64,000 nucleotides of DNA from Gammaproteobacteria bacterium UBA5078 (GTDB lineage Bacteria; Pseudomonadota; Gammaproteobacteria; Pseudomonadales; Pseudohongiellaceae): contig DIAM01000013.1 of NCBI GenBank assembly GCA_002416505.1, positions 9,814 to 73,813 on the forward strand, written 5' to 3'. The notes beneath the pieces are model-generated. The model searched no databases and was not told the DNA's origin. It was given only the letters and a program-made list of their open reading frames with translations. A program made the position numbers and the translations under genes. Positions 35,864 through 44,618 of this stretch are shown here, piece by piece. The number at the start of each line of letters is the position of its first letter. The stretch's first letter is position 1.

Positions 35864-37738
35864 ATGGGGCTACGCGAACTTCTTATCCTAATTCTAATCC
35901 TCGCGATCGTGGGCGTAATTCTGCGGGGCTTATACGTAGCCCTGCGCGCGCGCCGTGGCCAATTGCGCATGCACTTGGACAAGAATATTCCCCAGTATGA
36001 CCCCGAAGAACTCGTGCGTTCCGAGCTGCCCAACGGCGGCGCGCGCATGGTCGAGCGCTCCTTCGCTCAGGTATTGCAACAGAACTCCGAATTCACCTCG
36101 AACGAACGCCGCAAGGCGGGCAAGTCGGATCACGCCATCCCGGTGCTCATGGACACGGTTGGTGAAGACGACGAAGACGAGAGTGTTAGCGCCCCTCGGC
36201 AGTCGAGTGTGGCCAGCGCGCGGGATGCTGCTCGCCAGAAGAACTTATTGGGCCAACGCGGTGCCCCCATTGTGCAGAAGCCGGTGCATCGCCCCATCGA
36301 CCGCATCGCCGCAGCGGCACAGAACACTCCTGCTAGTAGCAGCGCGGTGGTTCCGGTGCAGGAGCCTCGCGAGCCTGAGTCAAAGCTAGAGAGCGATGAG
36401 GATTACTACGACGATCCGCTAGACCGCCATGTGTTCACGGATCCTGCCGACACCGACGATGCGGAACTAGAACCCGCTTACGAGGACGCTGAACAATTCG
36501 AAGACGATGGGGACGCAGACGACTTCGACGACGACTATGACGATAGCGATGAGGAAGACGACGATTTCGACGATAGCCCATCGGAGCAGAGTATCGACTC
36601 CGATGACGACTATGATGAAGAAGACGAAGACGATTTCGAAGACGAATTAGATGACGCCGAACACGACGACGCCGATTATACCGATCAAGGCGATGACGAT
36701 GACGACGATGAGGACGACGACCTCTACGAGAGCAAGTCCTACGACGACAACGAGTCCTGGGAAGATGAAGACGACGCAGAGGACGAAGAAGTAGACCTCG
36801 AGGCGGAGGAGTTCGATGCCGTCTACGGCGATTCGCAAGATCAAGAGCCGCTATCGGCCCCGCGCGGCGACGCGCCGCTGTATGACGATGACGACGATGC
36901 ATGGGCAGACGTGAATGAAGTGCAACAAGAGGCCGAAGAGAGTGGGCCGCGCCGCTGGTTAAAATGGGCGGGCGATAAGCTCAATGGCATGAGTGCGAGC
37001 AGCGAAGAGCCGGTGCGGGAGCGGAATTTCCACGGCAATGAACGCGCAGAGCCGGTGCTGGGCTTGGACGGTTTCGACGAGGACGTCAGTCCTGCACGTG
37101 CCGCCAAAGAGCAGCCACAGACGCGAAGTGCGAAGCCGTCACTAGACAAGTCACACCAGGCGCAGTTGTTCGCCGACGATGAATACGAAGAGGAAGAACA
37201 AGATTTAGAAGAAGGGTTCTACGATGACGAGCCAGCACAAGAGACTCCGCCACCCGAAGCACCGAAGGCGAAGCCGGCTAACACTGAGCCAGCAGCGCCA
37301 CAGGAATATAGTGAGGTGCTAGTCATCAATGTCGTGGCCAAGCAGGACCGCGAGTTCTATGGCGTCGACCTCTTGCAGGCACTGCTGGTCTCGGGGCTGC
37401 GTTTCGGCGACATGAGCATTTTCCATCGTCATTTCGACCAAGATCCTAGTAGCCCAGTATTGTTTAGCGTGGCCAATATGGTGAACCCTGGCACCTTCGA
37501 CTTGAATCAGATTAATGATTTCGCCACACGCGGCGTCTGTTTCTTCATGACGCTGCCCAATGTGGCCACTAGCATGCAGGCCTTCGACAGAATGCTCGAC
37601 GCGGCACAGCAACTGCGCATTGCGCTAGACGGCGATCTGAAAGACGATAATCGCAGCGTCATGACCGCGCAGACCATCGAGCACTACCGTCAACGCGTGC
37701 GCGACTTCGATCTTAGGCAACTACGTCAGCCAAAATGA
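35864..37738 (+). CDS. zipA: Cell division protein ZipA with long acidic linker
   Basis: A 624-residue ZipA, nearly twice the Escherichia coli length (328). N-terminal membrane anchor at residues 3-27, a basic stretch, then a linker whose part from about 175 to 345 is overwhelmingly Asp and Glu, with a second acidic patch near 440-465. The C-terminal FtsZ-binding domain (about 482-620) is intact: EVLVINVVAKQDREFYGVDL, FGDMSIFHRH, LPNVATSMQAFDRML. It tethers FtsZ to the membrane. Its stop overlaps the ligA start (ATGA), so the genes are translationally coupled. The charge of the linker is opposite to what a DNA- or membrane-hugging linker would have. Confidence 0.95.
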   Translation: MGLRELLILILILAIVGVILRGLYVALRARRGQLRMHLDKNIPQYDPEELVRSELPNGGARMVERSFAQVLQQNSEFTSNERRKAGKSDHAIPVLMDTVGEDDEDESVSAPRQSSVASARDAARQKNLLGQRGAPIVQKPVHRPIDRIAAAAQNTPASSSAVVPVQEPREPESKLESDEDYYDDPLDRHVFTDPADTDDAELEPAYEDAEQFEDDGDADDFDDDYDDSDEEDDDFDDSPSEQSIDSDDDYDEEDEDDFEDELDDAEHDDADYTDQGDDDDDDEDDDLYESKSYDDNESWEDEDDAEDEEVDLEAEEFDAVYGDSQDQEPLSAPRGDAPLYDDDDDAWADVNEVQQEAEESGPRRWLKWAGDKLNGMSASSEEPVRERNFHGNERAEPVLGLDGFDEDVSPARAAKEQPQTRSAKPSLDKSHQAQLFADDEYEEEEQDLEEGFYDDEPAQETPPPEAPKAKPANTEPAAPQEYSEVLVINVVAKQDREFYGVDLLQALLVSGLRFGDMSIFHRHFDQDPSSPVLFSVANMVNPGTFDLNQINDFATRGVCFFMTLPNVATSMQAFDRMLDAAQQLRIALDGDLKDDNRSVMTAQTIEHYRQRVRDFDLRQLRQPK

Positions 37739-39801
37739 CCGAGCATTCGAAACCCGGGCAAGCCGTCTTGCAGGAGCTCGCGCAACTGCGGGCAGAGCTT
37801 GCTCGTCATGACTACCTCTACCATACCCTCGATGCGCCCATCATCCCCGATGCGCAGTACGATCAGCTATTCCTGCGCTTAGAACAGATTGAGCAGGAGT
37901 ATCCGCAACTTATCAGTCCCGACTCCCCAACCCAGAGAGTGGGCTCCGCCCCCCTAGCCGGCTTCGAGCAGGTTAGGCACGAGCTGCCGATGATGTCCCT
38001 AGCCAAGGTCTTCAATGGCAGCGACCTAGTGGACTTCGAGGAACGCATCAAGAAGCGCTTGGACAGCGAGGCGGCGATATACTATAGCTGCGAGCCCAAG
38101 ATCGATGGGGTGGCAGTGAGCCTGCTCTATGAGGATGGCCTGCTGGTGCGCGCCGCCACGCGTGGCGATGGCGTAAGCGGTGAGGACATCACTCATAATG
38201 TGCGCACGATCAAGGATGTGCCATTGCGCCTGCGCGATGCTGCCGCCGAAGATAGCAAGGGGTCGGCTATCCCGCGCCGCCTAGAGGTGCGCGGCGAGAT
38301 CTATATGAGCCGCTCAGGCTTCGATCAAATCAATCTTAGCGCCGCAGAGGCGGGCACCAAGACCTTCGTGAACCCGCGCAATGCCGCCGCGGGCACGCTG
38401 CGCCAGTTGGACCCCAAGATCGCCGCGGCGCGTCCACTGCATATGTTCTGTTATAGCGTCGGCATCTTCGAGGTTGCCCAAGGCGCACAGACGCCTATTA
38501 GCCTCAGCGCTACCTTCGAACTCTTAGCCCAATGGGGCTTGCGCTTGAACCCGGAGCGGCAAGTCGTGAAAGGCGCGCAGGAGTGTTTACAATATTCGGA
38601 GCGCTTACTCGCTAAGAGGCCCGAGCTCGATTACGAGATCGACGGCGCTGTGATCAAGGTCGACCGCCTACAGCTACAGGCGGAACTTGGCTTTAACGCG
38701 CGCACGCCGCGCTGGGCGATGGCCTATAAGTTCCCCGCCGAAGAGGTCTCTACCGTCGTGCGCGATGTGGAGTTTCAAGTAGGGCGAACCGGCACTATTA
38801 CGCCCGTGGCGCGCCTCGAACCGGTGTTCGTCGGCGGCGTTACCGTTAGCAATGCTACCCTGCATAATATGGCGGAGATCGCGCGCCTAGGAGTGCGGAT
38901 CGGCGACACCGTAATCGTGCGCCGGGCGGGAGACGTGATCCCTAAGATCGTCAAGGTGGTGACGCCCGAGGATGCGCAGGTCGAACTGCGCGAAGTACAT
39001 ATGCCCGAGACTTGTCCCGCCTGTGGTTCGGAAGTCGAGCCCGCCGGGGATATCCTGTTCCGTTGCAGTGGTGGGCTAGTCTGCCCCGCACAGAGAAAAG
39101 AGGCCATCAGGCACTTCTGTGCCCGTGGGGCCTTAGACATAGAAGGGTTGGGAGACAAACTAGTCGAGCAATTCGTCGATGCGGGCATCGTCAAGGATGT
39201 CTCGGACGTATTCCATCTTGGCTACGCAGATATCGAGGGCTTGGAGCGCATGGCGGAGAAGTCTGCCAATAATCTGTTAGCCGCCATCGATAAATCGCGT
39301 AGCACCACGCTGCCACGCTTCCTCTTTGGCCTCGGCATTCCCGAGGTCGGCGAGGCCACGGCCTTGGCGTTGGCGAGCCATTTCGGTAGCCTCGAGGCTT
39401 TAATGGGCGCCGATACTGCGGCGCTCGAAACGGTTGAAGATGTCGGACCGATAGTCGCGGCTCATGTCGCACACTTTTTCGCCAACGACGAGAACCGTGT
39501 GGTGATCGCGCGCCTGCGAGAGGCAGGTGTGCATTGGTCTGACGAAGAAGTCGCCGAACAGTCCGACGCCTTGAGCGGGCAGATTTTCGTGCTCACAGGC
39601 AGCCTAGAGATTATGACCCGCGACGAGGCCAAGGCGAAATTACAGGCATTGGGTGCTAAGGTAGCGGGCAGTGTGTCTAAGAAGACGAACTGGGTGGTGG
39701 CCGGCCCCGGGGCCGGCTCCAAGCTCGACAAGGCGGTGGAACTAGGCGTGTCGGTAATGGATGAGGCGCAGTTCGTGTCTTTTCTGAAAGAACAGCAATA
39801 G
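37735..39801 (+). CDS. ligA: NAD-dependent DNA ligase LigA
   Basis: A 688-residue ligase. Order: N-terminal Ia domain with YDQLFLRLEQIEQEYP, adenylation Lys in CEPKIDGVAVSL near residue 121, OB fold, four-Cys zinc site (CPACG and the later C..CPAQ) near residues 425-450, helix-hairpin-helix repeats, and a C-terminal BRCT domain (SGQIFVLTGSLEIMTRDEAKAKL). It seals nicks in replication and repair. Overlaps zipA by four bases; the order matches the Pseudomonas-type smc-zipA-ligA cluster. Confidence 0.98.
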   Translation: MTEHSKPGQAVLQELAQLRAELARHDYLYHTLDAPIIPDAQYDQLFLRLEQIEQEYPQLISPDSPTQRVGSAPLAGFEQVRHELPMMSLAKVFNGSDLVDFEERIKKRLDSEAAIYYSCEPKIDGVAVSLLYEDGLLVRAATRGDGVSGEDITHNVRTIKDVPLRLRDAAAEDSKGSAIPRRLEVRGEIYMSRSGFDQINLSAAEAGTKTFVNPRNAAAGTLRQLDPKIAAARPLHMFCYSVGIFEVAQGAQTPISLSATFELLAQWGLRLNPERQVVKGAQECLQYSERLLAKRPELDYEIDGAVIKVDRLQLQAELGFNARTPRWAMAYKFPAEEVSTVVRDVEFQVGRTGTITPVARLEPVFVGGVTVSNATLHNMAEIARLGVRIGDTVIVRRAGDVIPKIVKVVTPEDAQVELREVHMPETCPACGSEVEPAGDILFRCSGGLVCPAQRKEAIRHFCARGALDIEGLGDKLVEQFVDAGIVKDVSDVFHLGYADIEGLERMAEKSANNLLAAIDKSRSTTLPRFLFGLGIPEVGEATALALASHFGSLEALMGADTAALETVEDVGPIVAAHVAHFFANDENRVVIARLREAGVHWSDEEVAEQSDALSGQIFVLTGSLEIMTRDEAKAKLQALGAKVAGSVSKKTNWVVAGPGAGSKLDKAVELGVSVMDEAQFVSFLKEQQ

Positions 39802-39834
39802 CCTTGTGCCAGGCGCAATTAGAGGAGGGCGGCA

Positions 39835-40443
39835 ATGCAAAGAATTACATTGATAGTGCTGGCGCTCCTGAGTCTTACTGGCTGCATCAACAGCCAACCC
39901 AAGAACCTTAGTAATGCCTGTTCTATATTCGAGGAGAACCGCTCCTGGTTTAAGGCCGCAGCGGCCTCGGAAAAGCGCTGGGGGGTACCGATCTCGGTGT
40001 CCATGGCCTTTATCTATCAAGAGTCGGCTTTTCGCTCGCGGGCCAAGCCCGCGCGTAGCCGCATCCTCTGGGTAATACCTGGCCCGAGGCCATCGAATGC
40101 CTATGGCTATGCCCAGGCACTGGACAGCACCTGGGCGGACTACCAGCGCTCCACCGGCAACTCGCGCGCCAAGCGTTCGAGTTTCAAAGATGCGGTGGAT
40201 TTCGTGGGCTGGTACAACGCCAATAGCTATAGGCGCAATAACATCGCCCTACACGACGCCAGAGACCTCTACTTGGCCTATCACGAGGGCAACACGGGTT
40301 TCGAGCGCCGCACCTATGCAGACAAGCAATGGCTCATCGACACGGCGGCGCGGGTACAGGTCAATGCCGATCGCTATCAGGCACAGATCGACCGCTGCGC
40401 GCAGGAACTTGGCAAGAACTGGTGGCAACGCCTAATCTCTTAA
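39835..40443 (+). CDS. Lysozyme-like (SLT-type) outer-membrane lipoprotein
   Basis: A 202-residue lipoprotein: signal residues 1-16 with lipobox LTGC (Cys17). The mature part carries a transglycosylase-like fold with the likely catalytic Glu63 in MAFIYQESAFRS, then AYGYAQALDSTWADYQRSTG and DFVGWYNANSYRRNNI. It probably trims peptidoglycan. Located between ligA and djlA; AGAGGAGGGCGGCA gives a strong ribosome-binding site. Fine specificity cannot be told. Confidence 0.85.
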   Translation: MQRITLIVLALLSLTGCINSQPKNLSNACSIFEENRSWFKAAAASEKRWGVPISVSMAFIYQESAFRSRAKPARSRILWVIPGPRPSNAYGYAQALDSTWADYQRSTGNSRAKRSSFKDAVDFVGWYNANSYRRNNIALHDARDLYLAYHEGNTGFERRTYADKQWLIDTAARVQVNADRYQAQIDRCAQELGKNWWQRLIS

Positions 40444-40484
40444 TGTAGTGCCTCGATGGCGAGGCTTTTGGAACAGGGAAGACT

Positions 40485-41270
40485 ATGAGTTGGTGGGGTA
40501 AGGTAATTGGCGGCACGTTTGGTTTCGTCATGGGCGGGCCAATGGGGGCCGTTCTGGGCGCCGCCTTGGGCAATTATTTCGATGCAGGCCTAGACGGAGT
40601 GTCGATCGATAGGATCGGCGGGCCACAGACGAACGAACGCGTGCAGATGGCATTCTTCACCGCCGTATTCTCCTTCATGGGCTATATCGCTAAGGCCGAT
40701 GGCCGCGTCAGCCGCGACGAGATATCGCTGGCCCAGCAGGTCATGGGGCAGATGCAACTGAAGCCGGCGCAGCGCAAGCTGGCGATCGAGTTGTTCGAAC
40801 AAGGCAAGCAGGACAATTTTCCCTATCAAGAGGTATTGGCGCAGTTCAAGCTTGAATGTCAGCGCAGGCGCAATCTTATTCAGATGTTTCTGGAGATCCT
40901 CATCGCCACGGCTCTGGCAGATGGCAAGATGGAGACGAGTGAGCGGCGCCTACTTGAGTCGATGGCCGCGAGCCTAGGCTACCCTAAGGCGGCGTTCGAT
41001 CAGCTAGTCCTGCGCATGAGCGCGCAGTTTCGCTTTCAGGAAGAGGCGGCTCCCGCAGACCGCCTGCGCGATGCCTACAAGGTCTTGGGGCTGGATAGCA
41101 GCGCGAGCACTGCCGATATCAAGCGCGCCTATCGCAAACTGATGAGTCAGCATCATCCAGACAAGCTCGTCTCCAAGGGTCTGCCCGAAGAGATGATGGC
41201 CATAGCGAAGAAGAAGACCCAGGAGATCAAGATGGCCTATGACACCATCATAGCGCTGCGGGGGGATTGA
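40485..41270 (+). CDS. djlA: Co-chaperone DjlA
   Basis: A 261-residue protein colinear with Escherichia coli DjlA (271). N-terminal membrane segment with GGTFGFVMGGPMGAVLGAALGN (glycine-rich dimerising helix), a TerB-like helical domain (about 55-165, FSFMGYIAKADGRVSRDEI), and a C-terminal J domain (about 195-261) with the HPD tripeptide in SQHHPDKLVSKGLPEEMM. It stimulates DnaK at the inner membrane; in Escherichia coli it influences Rcs signalling. Ends the smc-to-djlA stretch of same-strand genes. Confidence 0.96.
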   Translation: MSWWGKVIGGTFGFVMGGPMGAVLGAALGNYFDAGLDGVSIDRIGGPQTNERVQMAFFTAVFSFMGYIAKADGRVSRDEISLAQQVMGQMQLKPAQRKLAIELFEQGKQDNFPYQEVLAQFKLECQRRRNLIQMFLEILIATALADGKMETSERRLLESMAASLGYPKAAFDQLVLRMSAQFRFQEEAAPADRLRDAYKVLGLDSSASTADIKRAYRKLMSQHHPDKLVSKGLPEEMMAIAKKKTQEIKMAYDTIIALRGD

Positions 41271-41344
41271 AGCAGATCTGTGGGAGTTTCCGATAGGGCG
41301 AGCGCTCCAAGATTATTTCGCACGGAGAAATTTTGGGCAAAAAA

Positions 41345-41369
41345 AAACCCGGCCAAAGGGGCCGGGTTT
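41345..41369. terminator. Strong bidirectional intrinsic terminator between djlA and the M16 protease gene
   Basis: A perfect 10-bp stem AAACCCGGCC / GGCCGGGTTT with a five-base loop. On the minus strand a run of nine T follows, which fits termination of the M16 protease message (stop at 41575); on the plus strand TTTAAATT follows, so it may also end djlA. Confidence 0.85.
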
Positions 41370-41397
41370 AAATTACTACTATCAAGGGAGAGATAAA

Positions 41398-41445
41398 ATG
41401 AAACAAAACCCACAATTTTGTCTGCAATTCACCTACACCTATTAA
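41398..41445 (+). CDS. Possible 15-residue peptide
   Basis: Just past the terminator, AGGGAGAGATAAA precedes ATG and a 15-codon frame reading MKQNPQFCLQFTYTY and ending in TAA. The ribosome-binding site is better than that of many genes here. The gap of 304 bp contains no other gene. It could be a leader peptide without a downstream gene, the stub of a deleted gene, or chance. Confidence 0.25.
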   Translation: MKQNPQFCLQFTYTY

Positions 41446-41574
41446 GACTGTGGGGTTCGCACATAGTTCCAAAGAATTTGAAAATATCTTAAAAATATTT
41501 TATTCCTCTTCAGTTGACGCGATAACCCCTCGAAGTTAGCGGCATAACATATTGAATTATATGTCATTTAGCAT

Positions 41575-44500
41575 CTAAACGCTGTGTGCCTCTAGATGCA
41601 ACTCTTTGACCTGATCTAACTTGCTGACGTTGCTAATCAAGCCGATGCTGGCCTGTTCGGGCAATAGGTATCGACCAGCCACGCGCTGCAGGTCGGTCAG
41701 TTGAGTCTCGAGCACCTGCTTGCGGTAGTGCAGACGATGCTCAAGGGTGCGGCCGAACAGGTCGTTGTAGAACGCCTGCTTCGCCTCGCCCGCGGGCGAG
41801 CTAGACTTATCCATGCTGCTGATCACACCCAGTATTGCCTCTTCTACTTGGCGCTCGTCGTGAGTGCCGCTTAGCACCCATTCTATGGCGCGATCGTAGT
41901 CTTTCAGTGTCTCTACCAGCCTCGGGTCGCGGTAAGAATAGAAGCGGAAGGAGGCCGAGTTGCCATCCTGATCTGCGCCGCCACCATAGGCACCGCCTTG
42001 CTCGCGAATCGTCCTGTGCAGGAAGCCGTTACGTAGGAAACCACCAAGCACAGACAGTGCGGCGTGGTCGGGATGTGAGGACGGCACGGTAGGGTAGGCC
42101 TTGGCGCAGAAATTTACCTGCGTATTGGTCGTCCAGACCTGTCGCACTTGCTCGCGGCGCTCGGGCAGTAATAGGCCTTGGAAGCCGTCACTAGGCGCGC
42201 TCGCTTTGCTCCAGCGCTGTGCGAGGGTCTCGGTGATGGCTTGCTGAGCGGCCTGTTCGGCGACTAACAGTACGCGCTTGGGCGCCTGCTTGAGTTTGTC
42301 GTGTATGGCTTGGAACTTGGCGAGCAGGGCCTTGGCTTGCTCGTCGTTCTTGATGGCCTTGCTCAGGGCGCGCAATGAGTTAATGCCGGCGAGACCTGTG
42401 AAGCGGTGGTTAAGCTGTGCGGTCGGGCTCATGCCGCTGCTGGCCAGCGCCATCGCCAAGACATGGCCTTGCCCGGTGATGCTGCTCTCGCGGCGCGCGC
42501 TGATCTGGTCCATGATCTCGCGCAGGCGTTGCACCTCGTCGAAGCGCACATCAAAGAAGGTCTCGAACAATAGGTCGGTTAGGGCTGCCTGATTGGCGAC
42601 AAGGGCCTTGCTAGACAGCACGATGATCGCCTTGCTGCGCTGCTCGTCGTCTATCGTGCTGCGGATGTTGGCGTAGTAGCCGACACCGCCGCTGATGCTG
42701 GACTGCCAGGTCTGCACCTCACCATAGCTGCGCTTGCCAACGCCGAACTCCGACACGCAGGTGGTGTAGTAGGGCAGCACCGCGAGTAGCTCGTCGTCTA
42801 GTTGCGGCAGTTCGATAATTAACTGCTGATAACAGATGCCATTGGTGCCCTGGAGGTAGAAGCTCACCGGCATCTTGCTAGCCGCGACGTCGATCGCGCT
42901 GTTCAGCGACGGCGGTGAGGGCAGATCGGCGGGCACATCTTCTAGCCCAACCTTGGGCAGGATCGAGGGATCGTCCTGGGCCTCCTGGCGCTCGCTTAGT
43001 TGTTTGCTGCGCACGATGATCTGCTGCGCCTCGTCTGCGCTGAGGCTGTCCTTGATCGCTTGCAGGCGTTGCACCTCGGCGGCAACTTGTCGCTCCGATA
43101 GGTGCGGGTCTGGCTGCAGTGTCAGGATCAGGTTGTGGGGGTTGTCTAGCAGCAGCTTCTGAATGAGTTGGCCGATGAAATTGGGTTGCGCGATCTGTTC
43201 GCGCAGGCGCGCCAAGGCCGGATCGATGTCCAAGACGTTGATCGGGTCGCCGCCATGGATGGCGCTGGACAGGCTCGCGATGATCAGCTGTAGGCCATAG
43301 GGATGGCTGTCGCCGGTAATCTCACGCTGGTGCAACTCTAGTTGGTGCAGGGCTGCCTGCACCTGTTCCTCGGGCACGCCATCACGCGCGAGTGTTTCTA
43401 GGGTGCTACGAATCAAGGCTTCTACCTCTGCCGTGGCGCCCTTAGCGCAGCCTTCGAGGCCACACATGAAACTCATTTCACGATTGCCGTCCTCTAATCC
43501 GCACATTGGGGAGGGGGAGGAGCCTAGGCCGCAGGTCTCTAGGACATTCATGAGAGGACTGGCACTGTTGTCTAGCAACACGCTGGACAGTAGTTGGGCC
43601 TGAAACATGTCATCGAGATTGATGCTCTTGCCTAACAGCCATGCCATGACGACATGGGTCTTGTCTTGGCTCTCGCCGTCTTCACTCTCTTGCTCGCTTA
43701 GCGGATAACTCTCTTCCACGCGCACCGGCGCGAAATAACGCTTCTCGTCCGGCACATGAATGTGGATGTCTAGTTTCTCGAATCGCGCTAGCGCCAAGTC
43801 GTGGAAGCGCTGTTGATGATCGATTGCGGGAATGTCGCCATAGGTCATGAACACCGCGTTGCTGGGGTGGTAATGGGAGGCATAGAACTCCTTGAGCTCG
43901 GCATAGCTCAGGTCCGGGATATGCTCGGGCTCGCCGCCACTATTGTAGTGATAGGTGGTGGTCGGGTAGAGATACTTGCTGAGGGTCTGCCACAGGATCG
44001 AATTCGTGGAACTCATGGCGCCTTTCATCTCGTTGAACACCACGCCCTTGTACTCCAGCGTGCTGTCTGGATTGCTTGCCTCGCTAAACTCCAGCCGGTG
44101 CCCCTCTTGTGCGAAGTCCAACTCGTGCAGGCGCGAGAAGAACACGGCGTCCAGGTAAACCTCGAGCAGATTGTTGAAGTCTTTGCGGTTCTTACTTGCG
44201 AAGGGGTAGGCGGTCCAGTCGCTGCTGGTAAACGCGTTCATGAAGGTGTTGAGTGAGCGACGAATCATCATGAAGAAGGGGTCGCGCACTGGGTAGCGCT
44301 CGCTGCCGCATAGCACGGTGTGTTCCAGAATATGGGCAACGCCCTTGGAATCCATGGGCACGGTGCGCAGTGCCACGAGGAACACGTTCTCGACGTCATC
44401 GCTGGCCAGATGAAAGTACTGCGCACCCGTGACCTTGTGTCGATACTCTTCCATCACCACGTTTAGCGTCGGGATACGCTGGCTGCGCAGCCACTCGAAG

Positions 44501-44592
44501 GCAGGGTGAACTTGGGCCGGGGCGCTTAGTTGGCTAGTTCCGGCAGCATTGTTCTGGGCCTGTGCGGCGGTATTACTTGCGCGTTGCGTCAT
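41575..44592 (-). CDS. M16C family metalloprotease (PreP-like)
   Basis: A 1005-residue inverzincin. Zinc motif HILEH at residues 87-91 with the distal Glu in GVVFNEMKGAMSS, the PreP block CGSERYPVRDPFFMMIRRSLNTFMNAFTSSDWTAYPF, and the second half with the conserved Arg/Tyr site in NGFLHRTIREQGGAYGGGADQDG. Two M16 halves enclose a chamber for degrading peptides. Start at ATG 44592 gives a non-hydrophobic, Q/A-rich N-terminus, so no signal peptide: likely cytoplasmic. The mitochondrial and chloroplast homologue removes targeting peptides; the bacterial substrate is unknown. Confidence 0.93.
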   Translation of the reverse strand: MTQRASNTAAQAQNNAAGTSQLSAPAQVHPAFEWLRSQRIPTLNVVMEEYRHKVTGAQYFHLASDDVENVFLVALRTVPMDSKGVAHILEHTVLCGSERYPVRDPFFMMIRRSLNTFMNAFTSSDWTAYPFASKNRKDFNNLLEVYLDAVFFSRLHELDFAQEGHRLEFSEASNPDSTLEYKGVVFNEMKGAMSSTNSILWQTLSKYLYPTTTYHYNSGGEPEHIPDLSYAELKEFYASHYHPSNAVFMTYGDIPAIDHQQRFHDLALARFEKLDIHIHVPDEKRYFAPVRVEESYPLSEQESEDGESQDKTHVVMAWLLGKSINLDDMFQAQLLSSVLLDNSASPLMNVLETCGLGSSPSPMCGLEDGNREMSFMCGLEGCAKGATAEVEALIRSTLETLARDGVPEEQVQAALHQLELHQREITGDSHPYGLQLIIASLSSAIHGGDPINVLDIDPALARLREQIAQPNFIGQLIQKLLLDNPHNLILTLQPDPHLSERQVAAEVQRLQAIKDSLSADEAQQIIVRSKQLSERQEAQDDPSILPKVGLEDVPADLPSPPSLNSAIDVAASKMPVSFYLQGTNGICYQQLIIELPQLDDELLAVLPYYTTCVSEFGVGKRSYGEVQTWQSSISGGVGYYANIRSTIDDEQRSKAIIVLSSKALVANQAALTDLLFETFFDVRFDEVQRLREIMDQISARRESSITGQGHVLAMALASSGMSPTAQLNHRFTGLAGINSLRALSKAIKNDEQAKALLAKFQAIHDKLKQAPKRVLLVAEQAAQQAITETLAQRWSKASAPSDGFQGLLLPERREQVRQVWTTNTQVNFCAKAYPTVPSSHPDHAALSVLGGFLRNGFLHRTIREQGGAYGGGADQDGNSASFRFYSYRDPRLVETLKDYDRAIEWVLSGTHDERQVEEAILGVISSMDKSSSPAGEAKQAFYNDLFGRTLEHRLHYRKQVLETQLTDLQRVAGRYLLPEQASIGLISNVSKLDQVKELHLEAHSV

Positions 44593-44618
44593 GCAATGAC
44601 TCCTGATCGTTGGGTTTG

